DNA of 64,000 bases from Vibrio jasicida CAIM 1864 = LMG 25398. GTDB lineage: Bacteria; Pseudomonadota; Gammaproteobacteria; Enterobacterales; Vibrionaceae. A model generated the notes under the pieces. It ran no database searches. It saw only the letters and a list, made by a program, of their open reading frames with translations, and was not told where the DNA came from. Shown piece after piece: positions 14,973-22,844 of this stretch. Location: NCBI RefSeq assembly GCF_000400365.1, contig NZ_BAOG01000056.1:1-64000 (forward strand), written 5' to 3'. The translations under genes and the position numbers were made by a program. Every line of letters begins with the position of its first letter. The stretch's first letter is position 1.

Positions 14973-17831
14973 ATGGAAAAGACATACAACCCAACTTCAA
15001 TTGAACAAGCTCTGTATCAGACTTGGGAAGAGCAAGGCTACTTTAAGCCACACGGTGACACTACTAAAGAATCATACAGCATCATGATCCCGCCACCGAA
15101 CGTCACTGGTAGCCTACACATGGGCCACGCGTTCCAAGATACGATCATGGATACGCTTATCCGTTGTGAGCGCATGAAGGGTAAAAACACTCTTTGGCAA
15201 GTAGGTACGGACCACGCAGGTATCGCAACTCAGATGGTTGTTGAGCGTAAGATCGCTGCAGAAGAAGGCAAAACAAAACACGATTACGGCCGTGAAGCTT
15301 TCATCGACAAAATCTGGGAATGGAAAGGCGAATCTGGCGGCACTATCACTAAACAGCTTCGTCGTCTTGGCGCATCTGTAGACTGGGATCGTGAGCGCTT
15401 TACGATGGACGATGGTCTATCTAACGCTGTTCAAGAAGTGTTCGTACGTCTATACGAAGACGACCTAATCTACCGCGGTAAGCGTCTAGTTAACTGGGAT
15501 CCAAAGCTACACACTGCGATTTCAGATCTAGAAGTCGAGAACAAAGACACTAAAGGCAACATGTGGCACTTCCGCTACCCACTAGCAGATGGCGTTAAAA
15601 CAGCGGATGGCAAAGACTACATCGTTGTTGCAACAACTCGTCCAGAGACCATGCTAGGCGATACTGGTGTTGCAGTTAACCCAGAAGATCCACGTTACAA
15701 AGATCTTATCGGTAAAGAAATCATTCTTCCTATCGTTGATCGTCGCATCCCAATCGTGGGCGATGAGCACGCAGATATGGAAAAAGGTACTGGCTGTGTG
15801 AAAATCACACCTGCGCACGACTTCAACGACTACGAAGTTGGTAAGCGCCACCAGCTACCAATGATCAACATTCTGACTTTCGACGCGAACATCCGTGACG
15901 CTTCTGAAGTATTCAACACCAACGGCGAAGCAAGCGACGCTTACAGCACTGAGCTACCAGCTAAGTACCACGGTATGGAGCGTTTTGCCGCTCGTAAAGC
16001 TATCGTTGCTGAATTCGACGAGCTAGGCCTACTTGAAGAAGTGAAAGATCACGATCTACAAGTTCCTTACGGCGACCGTGGTGGCGTGGTTATCGAACCA
16101 ATGCTAACTGACCAATGGTACGTACGTACTGCGCCTCTAGCGAAAACAGCGGTTGAAGCAGTAGAAAACGGCGACATCCAATTCGTTCCTAAGCAATACG
16201 AAAACATGTACTTCTCTTGGATGCGTGACGTTCAAGACTGGTGTATCTCTCGTCAACTATGGTGGGGTCACCGCATCCCAGCTTGGTACGACAACCAAGG
16301 TAATGTTTACGTAGGTCGTGACGAAGAAGAAGTTCGTAAGAACAACAACCTAGAGTCAGTCATTGAACTGCACCAAGACGAAGACGTACTGGATACATGG
16401 TTCTCTTCTGCCCTATGGACGTTCGGTACTCAAGGTTGGCCAGAGCAAACTGACGATCTGAAAGTATTCCACCCTTCAGACGTACTAGTAACTGGTTTCG
16501 ACATCATCTTCTTCTGGGTTGCGCGCATGATCATGATGACCATGCACTTCGTGAAAGACGAAAACGGCAAACCACAAGTACCATTTAAGACAGTTTACGT
16601 TACTGGTCTAATCCGTGACGAAAACGGCGACAAGATGTCTAAGTCGAAAGGTAACGTACTTGACCCAATCGACATGATCGATGGTATCGACCTAGAGTCT
16701 CTAGTAGAGAAGCGTTGTGGCAACATGATGCAGCCTCAGCTAGCGAAGAAGATCGAGAAGAACACTCGTAAGACGTTTGAAAACGGTATCGAAGCATACG
16801 GTACAGACGCACTACGTTTCACTCTTGCTGCAATGGCATCAACAGGTCGCGATATCAACTGGGATATGAAGCGTCTTGAAGGCTACCGTAACTTCTGTAA
16901 CAAACTATGGAACGCAAGCCGTTACGTAATGATGAACACAGAAGAGCAAGATTGTGGCTTCAACGGTGGTGAGATTGAATACTCACTAGCGGACAAGTGG
17001 ATCGAGTCTCAGTTTGAACTAGCGGCGAAAGCGTTCAACAACCATATCGACAACTTCCGTCTAGATATGGCATCTAACACGCTTTACGAATTCATCTGGA
17101 ACCAATTCTGTGACTGGTACCTAGAGCTAACTAAACCAGTTCTATGGAAAGGTACTGAAGCGCAACAGCGTGGTACTCGTCGTACACTAATCACGGTTCT
17201 TGAGAAGACTCTACGTCTAGCTCACCCAGTGATTCCTTACATCACTGAAACTATCTGGCAAAGCATCAAGCCACTAGTTGAAGGTGTAGAAGGTGAGACA
17301 ATCATGCTTCAAGCACTGCCTCAATTCGACGAAGCAAACTTCAACCAAGAAGCGCTAGACGATATTGAATGGGTGAAAGCGTTCATTACCAGCATCCGTA
17401 ACCTACGTGCTGAATACGACATCAACCCAGGTAAGCCGCTTGACGTTATGCTGAAAGCAGCAAACGCAGAAGACGCTGCGCGTCTAGAAGCAAACAAACA
17501 AGTACTAATGTCTCTAGCGAAACTAGAATCTGTACGCGTACTTGCTGCTGACGAAGAAACGCCAGCGTGTGCAACAGCATTGGTTGCTAAGTCTGAGCTG
17601 ATGATCCCAATGGCGGGTCTGATCGACAAAGACGCTGAGCTTGCTCGTCTAGATGGCGAAATCAAGAAGACTCACGGCGAAATCAAGCGTATCGAAGGTA
17701 AACTAGGTAACGAAGGCTTCGTAGCGAAAGCACCTGAAGCGGTTGTTGCTAAAGAGCGTGAGAAGCTTGAAGGCTACAAAGAGACACTAGCTAAGCTAGA
17801 AGAGCAGAAGACAACGATCGCTGCACTTTAA
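14973..17831 (+). CDS. valS: Valyl-tRNA synthetase
   Basis: A 952-residue class I synthetase that charges tRNA-Val. The HIGH-type motif is HMGH at 49-52 (PPNVTGSLHMGHAF), the KMSKS motif is in DKMSKSKGN, and the editing (CP1) domain contains TTRPETMLGDTGVAV. The C-terminus (about 890-952) is a charged coiled coil, typical of ValRS. Length equals the E. coli enzyme within one residue. Codon usage is very biased, as expected for a highly expressed gene. It ends at an intrinsic terminator. Confidence 0.98.
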   Translation: MEKTYNPTSIEQALYQTWEEQGYFKPHGDTTKESYSIMIPPPNVTGSLHMGHAFQDTIMDTLIRCERMKGKNTLWQVGTDHAGIATQMVVERKIAAEEGKTKHDYGREAFIDKIWEWKGESGGTITKQLRRLGASVDWDRERFTMDDGLSNAVQEVFVRLYEDDLIYRGKRLVNWDPKLHTAISDLEVENKDTKGNMWHFRYPLADGVKTADGKDYIVVATTRPETMLGDTGVAVNPEDPRYKDLIGKEIILPIVDRRIPIVGDEHADMEKGTGCVKITPAHDFNDYEVGKRHQLPMINILTFDANIRDASEVFNTNGEASDAYSTELPAKYHGMERFAARKAIVAEFDELGLLEEVKDHDLQVPYGDRGGVVIEPMLTDQWYVRTAPLAKTAVEAVENGDIQFVPKQYENMYFSWMRDVQDWCISRQLWWGHRIPAWYDNQGNVYVGRDEEEVRKNNNLESVIELHQDEDVLDTWFSSALWTFGTQGWPEQTDDLKVFHPSDVLVTGFDIIFFWVARMIMMTMHFVKDENGKPQVPFKTVYVTGLIRDENGDKMSKSKGNVLDPIDMIDGIDLESLVEKRCGNMMQPQLAKKIEKNTRKTFENGIEAYGTDALRFTLAAMASTGRDINWDMKRLEGYRNFCNKLWNASRYVMMNTEEQDCGFNGGEIEYSLADKWIESQFELAAKAFNNHIDNFRLDMASNTLYEFIWNQFCDWYLELTKPVLWKGTEAQQRGTRRTLITVLEKTLRLAHPVIPYITETIWQSIKPLVEGVEGETIMLQALPQFDEANFNQEALDDIEWVKAFITSIRNLRAEYDINPGKPLDVMLKAANAEDAARLEANKQVLMSLAKLESVRVLAADEETPACATALVAKSELMIPMAGLIDKDAELARLDGEIKKTHGEIKRIEGKLGNEGFVAKAPEAVVAKEREKLEGYKETLAKLEEQKTTIAAL

Positions 17832-17857
17832 TCGCTAAAAGCTAGAATAAAAGAATC

Positions 17858-17889
17858 AAAGGGTTGGTGTGAAAGCATCAACCCTTTTT
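17858..17889 (+). terminator. Intrinsic terminator after valS
   Basis: GGGTTGGTG pairs with CATCAACCC (one G-T pair) around a short loop, followed by TTTTT. Confidence 0.85.
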
Positions 17890-17979
17890 GCATTTTATAG
17901 CTCGGAAAGCTTTCAAAGATATCCATTCTTCTCCCCTACTCTTCCTCCTATTTAATAGTTTTTACCTATCAAACTAATC

Positions 17980-18017
17980 TTAACTGCCCATTAGATTTAA
18001 TGATAATAATTCTCAAT
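17980..18017 (+). promoter_or_regulatory. Promoter with Fur-box-like operator
   Basis: A 7-1-7 dyad TGATAAT-A-ATTCTCA (18001-18015) has one mismatch to the Fur consensus TGATAAT-N-ATTATCA. It overlaps a plausible -10 (GATAAT 18002-18007) that is 16 bp from TTAACT (17980-17985). The position over the -10 is where a Fur repressor site would act on the following gene. Confidence 0.55.
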
Positions 18018-18057
18018 AATAGACCTATCGAAACAACACAACGATTGAGTAATTATC

Positions 18058-18456
18058 ATGAAAAAGACACTAACCTTTGCAGCACTCCATTTTACTATCG
18101 CGTTTAGTGTCGCTTACGTGCTTACTGGCGACATTCTAATTGGTAGTTTAATTGCCATGATTGAGCCTTCAGTGAACACCGTCGCTTTCTACTTTCATGA
18201 AAAGGCATGGGCAAAAGTCCCAGCGCTTAAAGCTCGTCAGTGGATGACCAAATTAAAAACCGCAAGCTTTGCCACCATCCACTTCAGTGTTGCCTTTAGC
18301 GTGGTTTACTTGCTAACAGGTGATGCGTTTGTCGGCGGTATCATGGCGATGCTAGAGCCAAGCTTGAACACAGTGGCTTACTACTTCCATGAGAAAGTAT
18401 GGATGCGTAAATCAGATAGCCAAGCACCACAGTTCTGCTTACACCAACACGCTTAA
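18058..18456 (+). CDS. Tandem DUF2061 membrane protein
   Basis: A 132-residue small membrane protein made of two DUF2061 copies. The copies are visible by eye: residues 6-53 and 71-118 share the pattern F..HF..AFSV.Y.LTGD....G..AM.EPS.NTVA.YFHEK.W. Each copy has two hydrophobic stretches and a conserved FHEK. Function is unknown in the family. The Fur-like box in front suggests iron-responsive expression. The C-terminus is Gln/His/Cys-containing (QFCLHQHA). No partner gene is adjacent on the same strand. Confidence 0.8.
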   Translation: MKKTLTFAALHFTIAFSVAYVLTGDILIGSLIAMIEPSVNTVAFYFHEKAWAKVPALKARQWMTKLKTASFATIHFSVAFSVVYLLTGDAFVGGIMAMLEPSLNTVAYYFHEKVWMRKSDSQAPQFCLHQHA

Positions 18457-18503
18457 ACATGGAGGCTCAATACGCCTCCTAACGAGCAAAATAACATTTA
18501 CCA

Positions 18504-18551
18504 TTGACAAAGTTGCGTACCGCAATTAATTTAATTGCGGTGCGCAACTTT
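18504..18551. promoter_or_regulatory. Double MarR-type operator over a promoter
   Basis: A 43-bp dyad centred on 18530 has 21-bp arms with one mismatch. Each arm itself contains a perfect smaller dyad, TTGCG-TAC-CGCAA (18513-18525) and TTGCG-GTG-CGCAA (18535-18547), whose centres are 22 bp apart, about two helical turns. A -35 TTGACA (18504-18509) abuts the left arm, so bound repressor would cover the promoter. It lies directly upstream of the MarR-GNAT gene, pointing to autoregulation. Confidence 0.7.
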
Positions 18552-18571
18552 ATTTTTAGAGGTAAGTGATA

Positions 18572-19477
18572 ATGAATGCTCGTCAACTCCGACACTACTC
18601 CCGTCAAGCCGTCCGATTGCTTGGTATGCTCGATAAACAATGCGGCGATGTCGCTCTCACTCCAGTGCAAGCGCACGCGTTAGGTGAAATCCAGCTGCAG
18701 CCGTTGACCATCAATCAACTGGCACAGCAGCTCAATGTCGACAAGTCCAATGCGAGCCGAACCGTTACCGGTTTGATTAAATTAGGTCTGGTTGAGAGCA
18801 TCGAAAACCCAAAAGACAAACGTAGCCAGCTCGTAGCACTTACAGAGCAAGGGCAACAGGCGTTATCGCAACTAGACCAGCAGCAAAACTGCTTCTTTGA
18901 ACAACTGCTTACCCAACTCGATGACAGCGAGCAAGAGCAACTCAAACTTGGTCTAGAGACTTACCTAAAAGGGCTAACGAAAGTGTGTCAGGCTGAGGAA
19001 TACGTTCTTCGACCTCTTACCAAAGCAGATAACTCGCAAGTTGCAGACGTGATTCGTAAAGTCTCTGCAGAATACGGTTTAACCGCAGACAAAGGTTATG
19101 GTGTGGCCGATCCAACGCTTGATGACATGTACTCGGTTTACGACCAGCAAGGCGCAGCCTACTGGGTAGTCGAATACCAAGGCGAGATTGTGGGCGGCGG
19201 CGGCTTTGCACCTTTAGCTGGTGAGCCAAATGTGTGTGAGCTGCAAAAGATGTACTTCTTACCTCAAACACGAGGGCACGGTTTAGCCAAACGCATCGTC
19301 GCATTGAGCTTACAACTGGCGAAACAGTTTGGGTATCAGCAGTGCTATTTAGAGACAACAGAATGTCTAAGAGAAGCGGTAGGCTTGTATGAAAAACTAG
19401 GGTTTGAACATCTCGATGCCCCGCTAGGACAAACAGGGCATGATGCATGTGAAGTCGTGATGCTTAAAACGTTATAG
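18572..19477 (+). CDS. MarR-family regulator fused to a GNAT acetyltransferase
   Basis: A 301-residue fusion. Residues 1 to about 140 are a MarR winged helix (QLAQQLNVDKSNASRTVTGL as recognition region; DKRSQ wing). Residues about 150-301 are a GNAT domain with the acetyl-CoA loop near LPQTRGHGLAKRIV and the late-strand motif AVGLYEKLGFE. Such fusions are known but their substrates are mostly undefined. The ATG at 18572 has AGAGGT 8 bases upstream; a GTG six bases earlier is too close to it. The double operator upstream suggests self-repression. It is convergent with the GH2-like gene, 16 bp apart, without a clear terminator between. Confidence 0.88.
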   Translation: MNARQLRHYSRQAVRLLGMLDKQCGDVALTPVQAHALGEIQLQPLTINQLAQQLNVDKSNASRTVTGLIKLGLVESIENPKDKRSQLVALTEQGQQALSQLDQQQNCFFEQLLTQLDDSEQEQLKLGLETYLKGLTKVCQAEEYVLRPLTKADNSQVADVIRKVSAEYGLTADKGYGVADPTLDDMYSVYDQQGAAYWVVEYQGEIVGGGGFAPLAGEPNVCELQKMYFLPQTRGHGLAKRIVALSLQLAKQFGYQQCYLETTECLREAVGLYEKLGFEHLDAPLGQTGHDACEVVMLKTL

Positions 19478-19493
19478 CGCTTTATCCCCAAAC

Positions 19494-20294
19494 TTAAAGT
19501 ACAAGGTGGGTAACACAGAGCTCTTGGCTAAGCGCCACTGTAAATGCTTGGCGTTGCCCATCCAACTCCACCACGAGTTCGTAAAGATCTTTTGGATCGG
19601 GATCGTTAAGATCGGCATACTTTGGCGCTTCGATCTGGAATAAAGCACTCGCATGATCCGCTCGGACATCAATAGGAATATGGTAAGTCATGCCATTAAA
19701 CTTAACCGATGCTGATACTAAACCCGGCGCAAAAGTTTGGTAGTACAAATCCACCTTAAACTCACAACCACCACCGTGGTGCCAAATCTGCTCGGTAGCC
19801 ACGCGGTCTAAACGCACATTGCGAATAAACTGCAGATACGGTTCTTGCCATACCCCTAAGCGCTCATCACTCTTTTGGTATTCATGATCCGCAAGTGAGC
19901 ACAACTCTGGTTTATCCTCATCCAACAGAAGATCTTCTTCTTCCTCAAGGAACAGGATCTCAAAACGGTTGCGCCCCATCTGCATGAACGGGCGAATGTC
20001 TTTTTTGTACACGCTTTGTGAGCCATCACAGTCGAACAATGCTACCCCGTTCAAACGCACTTCTGCATGGTAATCCACACCACCCAACACCATTTCTACC
20101 GCAGGGAATGCCATCATGGATTCGTCCACTTCAATGTCGTGCATCAGGTGCCACTCTTGCTGACGAATCGCTTCTTCAGTCAGTTCAGCAGGCAATACCT
20201 GACTCAAAGGAGCAGGGAAAGTAATGTCATCCTGTGGGATAGAAAGGTCCGTCAGTGGAGAGACTTGCCATAAACCGGCGAGTGAGAGTTGCAT
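19494..20294 (-). CDS. Orphan GH2-like sugar-binding-domain protein, no catalytic domain
   Basis: A 266-residue protein resembling the non-catalytic N-terminal half of beta-mannosidases and other GH2 enzymes. Seen: LAGLWQVSP at the start, the W..H.DIEVD strand, GVDYHAEVRLNG (the GH2 jelly-roll signature), SVYKKDIRPFMQMGRNRFEI, then a second beta-rich region (about 165-266) like the GH2 Ig-like domain. No TIM barrel or Asn-Glu catalytic pair follows. There is no signal peptide, so it is probably cytoplasmic. The ATG at 20294 is preferred over the GTG at 20300 because AAGG needs the spacing. Function is unknown; a carbohydrate-binding or scaffold role is only a guess. Confidence 0.65.
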   Translation of the reverse strand: MQLSLAGLWQVSPLTDLSIPQDDITFPAPLSQVLPAELTEEAIRQQEWHLMHDIEVDESMMAFPAVEMVLGGVDYHAEVRLNGVALFDCDGSQSVYKKDIRPFMQMGRNRFEILFLEEEEDLLLDEDKPELCSLADHEYQKSDERLGVWQEPYLQFIRNVRLDRVATEQIWHHGGGCEFKVDLYYQTFAPGLVSASVKFNGMTYHIPIDVRADHASALFQIEAPKYADLNDPDPKDLYELVVELDGQRQAFTVALSQELCVTHLVL

Positions 20295-20417
20295 ATACAC
20301 CTTGAGCTAGATCAATTTTCACGCATTATATACACAAGTAACTTAGGGTTACAGGCTATAAGCAGACAAACTCAATGAGAATTATTTATCGTCATCGGCG
20401 GTTATCATTTTCAAGGC

Positions 20418-20446
20418 ACAAAAAAGCCAGCGATAAACGCTGGCTT
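20418..20446 (-). terminator. Intrinsic terminator after rraB
   Basis: On the minus strand AGCCAGCG - TTTAT - CGCTGGCT (complement of 20425-20445) is followed by a T run. Confidence 0.85.
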
Positions 20447-20465
20447 CTTAGATTGAATAAGAGGA

Positions 20466-20882
20466 TTACTCTTCGTCTTCATCATCTTCTTCAGGGTAAA
20501 GCGCATCTTCGCCTTCGTAGTAAGTACCCCAACCGTCGTAAATGATGTCGTATTTTTCTGCAAGATGAACCAGTTTCTCAACCTGTGCATCAATTGCTTC
20601 TGCGTTTAGTGCAGATTCCATTGTTGCATCACAGCAAAGCAGTTTGTTGCCGTCTTCATCTTCTGTTTCTTCAGCTTCAAGAACTTCAAAGCCCATCTTG
20701 AACGCTTCAACAACCGCTTTTTCTAGCGTGTCGAAGTCTTCAGCAAATAGGTGGTGCTCGATTTCGTATAGTGAATCTGGATCGCTGCCGTCTTCTAGCA
20801 ATGCTGCAATGATATCGCGAGTCTCTTCCTTTTGAATCTCAATTAATTCTTCTACTGATAGATATTCATCTTCGTGAGACAT
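20466..20882 (-). CDS. rraB: Regulator of ribonuclease activity B
   Basis: A 138-residue acidic protein of the RraB (formerly YjgD) family, which binds the C-terminal part of RNase E and inhibits decay of some transcripts. The conserved stretch CCDATMESAL and the very acidic tail (YPEEDDEDEE) are visible. GGAG lies about 8 bases before ATG. In E. coli it is the neighbour of argI; here it is divergent from arcA-argF, so the old association with ornithine carbamoyltransferase is kept. Confidence 0.9.
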   Translation of the reverse strand: MSHEDEYLSVEELIEIQKEETRDIIAALLEDGSDPDSLYEIEHHLFAEDFDTLEKAVVEAFKMGFEVLEAEETEDEDGNKLLCCDATMESALNAEAIDAQVEKLVHLAEKYDIIYDGWGTYYEGEDALYPEEDDEDEE

Positions 20883-21466
20883 GTTTTGGCTCCAGATTAG
20901 TTACTTGATGGAAACACTATACTCTAAACTGAGTACGTTAATGCGGTGAAATATGGCACGGATTGCGATGAAAAGCCACAAACAAACACCAAACTGCGGT
21001 GATTCTTGATGATAATTTTTGCTCGCAAATCTAAACCTCGCTCACAGAAACAAAAAATTAACAAAAACGGCTAATCTTTAATATTCAGAAGATCCTAATT
21101 GAACCTAAGACGAGTAATTTTAGACTTGTTTGCGTGTTTATGATCTTGGAGTGAATACAGCAACGGCTCGGTAATTCTGACCTAACGAATAAAAGAAAGC
21201 TAAAAACTGCATATTTCAGAATGGTTATGCACGTTTTATGCACTTTTGATGTATGAGTTCTTTCTCAAACGAAAAAGAATAAAAACGCACTTTTTAAAAC
21301 TCATGAACAAACAACAAAATATAGAATTAAAATACACCAAGGAACCATTTACAAAATATAACGCCAAAAAACGATATTTTTGCAATATATAAGCAAAGTT
21401 CTAAGACTTGCATCTTTGCATCAAGCTTGTCATAACTAACGGCTGGAATATTTGTAAGGATGCAAA
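20883..21466. other. Long divergent intergenic region rraB/arcA
   Basis: 584 bp without a supportable gene. It carries the rraB promoter side and a long AT-rich region before arcA. Visible structure: TTATGCAC repeated directly at 21225-21232 and 21236-21243, an 11-bp period, with a TGCATA half-site at 21209-21214. AAGGA 6 bases before the arcA ATG is the Shine-Dalgarno. I looked for FNR-type TTGAT-N4-ATCAA and a clear ArgR box and did not find either. No convincing -35/-10 pair stands out. Confidence 0.5.
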
Positions 21467-22687
21467 ATGAGTAAGCTGTACGTTGGATCAGAAGTTGGTC
21501 AACTAAGACGAGTTCTATTAAATCGCCCAGAGCGCGCCCTCACCCACCTAACGCCATCGAACTGCCATGAGCTACTGTTTGATGACGTATTGGCGGTCGA
21601 AGCGGCTGGTGAAGAACACGACGCATTTGCGCGCACACTGCGTGAACAAGATGTCGAAGTACTATTGCTTCATGATCTGCTGGTTGAAACCCTTGCGGTT
21701 CCAGAAGCAAAACAATGGTTGTTGAATACTCAGATCTCTGACTTCCGTTATGGTCCGACTTTCGCTCGTGATTTGCGTCAGTACTTCGCAAAGATGGACG
21801 ATGAGCACCTAGCAAGCATTCTTCTTGGCGGCTTGGCTTACTCCGAACTGCCAATCAAATCTTCATCAATGTTGCCGAAGATGAAGCGCCCACTGGATTT
21901 CGTCATCGAACCTCTGCCTAACCACCTCTTTACCCGTGACACGTCATGCTGGGTATACGGCGGCGTTTCTCTTAACCCAATGATGATGCCTGCACGTCAA
22001 CGCGAGACCAACCATCTGCGCGCCATTTATCGCTGGCACCCAACCTTCGCGGGTCAAGACTTCATTAACTACTTTGGTGATGAAGACCAACACTACGACA
22101 ATGCCAACGTTGAAGGTGGTGATGTACTGGTTATCGGTAAAGGTGCCGTTCTGATTGGTATGTCTGAGCGTACAACCCCGCAAGGTGTAGAAAACTTAGC
22201 GGCAAGCCTCTTTAAATCTGGTCAGGCGAAAGAAGTGATTGCTATCGACCTACCAAAACACCGCTCGTGCATGCACCTTGATACGGTCATGACGCACATG
22301 GATGTGGACACTTTCTCGGTATACCCAGAAATCATGCGTAAAGATTTAGACACTTGGCGCCTAACACCTAAAGGCAACGGTGAAATGCATGTCGAAGCGT
22401 CACACAACTATCTGCACGCCATTGAATCGGCACTTGGCTTAGACCAATTGAAGATCATCACAACCGGTGGTGACAGCTACGAAGCTGAGCGAGAGCAATG
22501 GAACGATGCCAACAACGTACTGACGGTGAAACCTGGTGTTGTGATTGGCTACGAGCGTAACGTCTACACTAACGAGAAGTACGACAAAGCTGGCATTGAA
22601 GTCCTGACTATCCCGGGTAACGAGCTTGGTCGCGGTCGTGGTGGTGCACGTTGTATGAGTTGCCCAATCGAACGTGACGATATTTGA
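21467..22687 (+). CDS. arcA: Arginine deiminase
   Basis: A 406-residue enzyme converting arginine to citrulline and ammonia, the first step of the arginine deiminase pathway. Guanidine-modifying-enzyme motifs: LFTRDTSCWV, NVEGGDVLVIG, HLDTVMTHMD, and the C-terminal RGRGGARCMSCP with catalytic C396, which aligns with C406 of the Pseudomonas enzyme by distance from the end. It is followed by argF, whose product could use citrulline catabolically, but no carbamate kinase (arcC) or arginine-ornithine antiporter (arcD) is in the window. It has its own terminator, so it is not strictly co-transcribed with argF. Confidence 0.95.
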   Translation: MSKLYVGSEVGQLRRVLLNRPERALTHLTPSNCHELLFDDVLAVEAAGEEHDAFARTLREQDVEVLLLHDLLVETLAVPEAKQWLLNTQISDFRYGPTFARDLRQYFAKMDDEHLASILLGGLAYSELPIKSSSMLPKMKRPLDFVIEPLPNHLFTRDTSCWVYGGVSLNPMMMPARQRETNHLRAIYRWHPTFAGQDFINYFGDEDQHYDNANVEGGDVLVIGKGAVLIGMSERTTPQGVENLAASLFKSGQAKEVIAIDLPKHRSCMHLDTVMTHMDVDTFSVYPEIMRKDLDTWRLTPKGNGEMHVEASHNYLHAIESALGLDQLKIITTGGDSYEAEREQWNDANNVLTVKPGVVIGYERNVYTNEKYDKAGIEVLTIPGNELGRGRGGARCMSCPIERDDI

Positions 22688-22722
22688 GAAACCTCTCCCA
22701 CCAAATAAAACCAATTGAGACT

Positions 22723-22753
22723 AAGGTTGATGTGAATGCATCAACCTTTTTTT
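22723..22753 (+). terminator. Intrinsic terminator after arcA
   Basis: AAGGTTGATG (22723-22732) pairs with CATCAACCTT (22739-22748) around a 6-nt loop, followed by more than five T. Confidence 0.9.
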
Positions 22754-22761
22754 GTTTTTAA

Positions 22762-22810
22762 TTAAAATAATTATTCACAATAAAAGCATTTATATGTTTT
22801 AATGCTTTTA
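22762..22810 (+). promoter_or_regulatory. argF promoter with ArgR-like box and inverted repeat
   Basis: AAAATAATTATTCA (22764-22777) matches 12 of 14 positions of the ARG-box core TGAATAATTATTCA. It overlaps a -35 (TTCACA 22774-22779) that is 18 bp from TTTAAT (22798-22803). A perfect 10-bp inverted repeat, TAAAAGCATT (22781-22790) and AATGCTTTTA (22801-22810), brackets the promoter core. ArgR repression is the natural reading. Confidence 0.5.
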
Positions 22811-22844
22811 TTCTTTATCAACCAAACGACCTAAGGGACGAGCT

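Noticed and set aside
19017..19448. 143-codon frame antisense to the GNAT domain
   Set aside because: A codon-bias mirror of a recognised domain, with no support.
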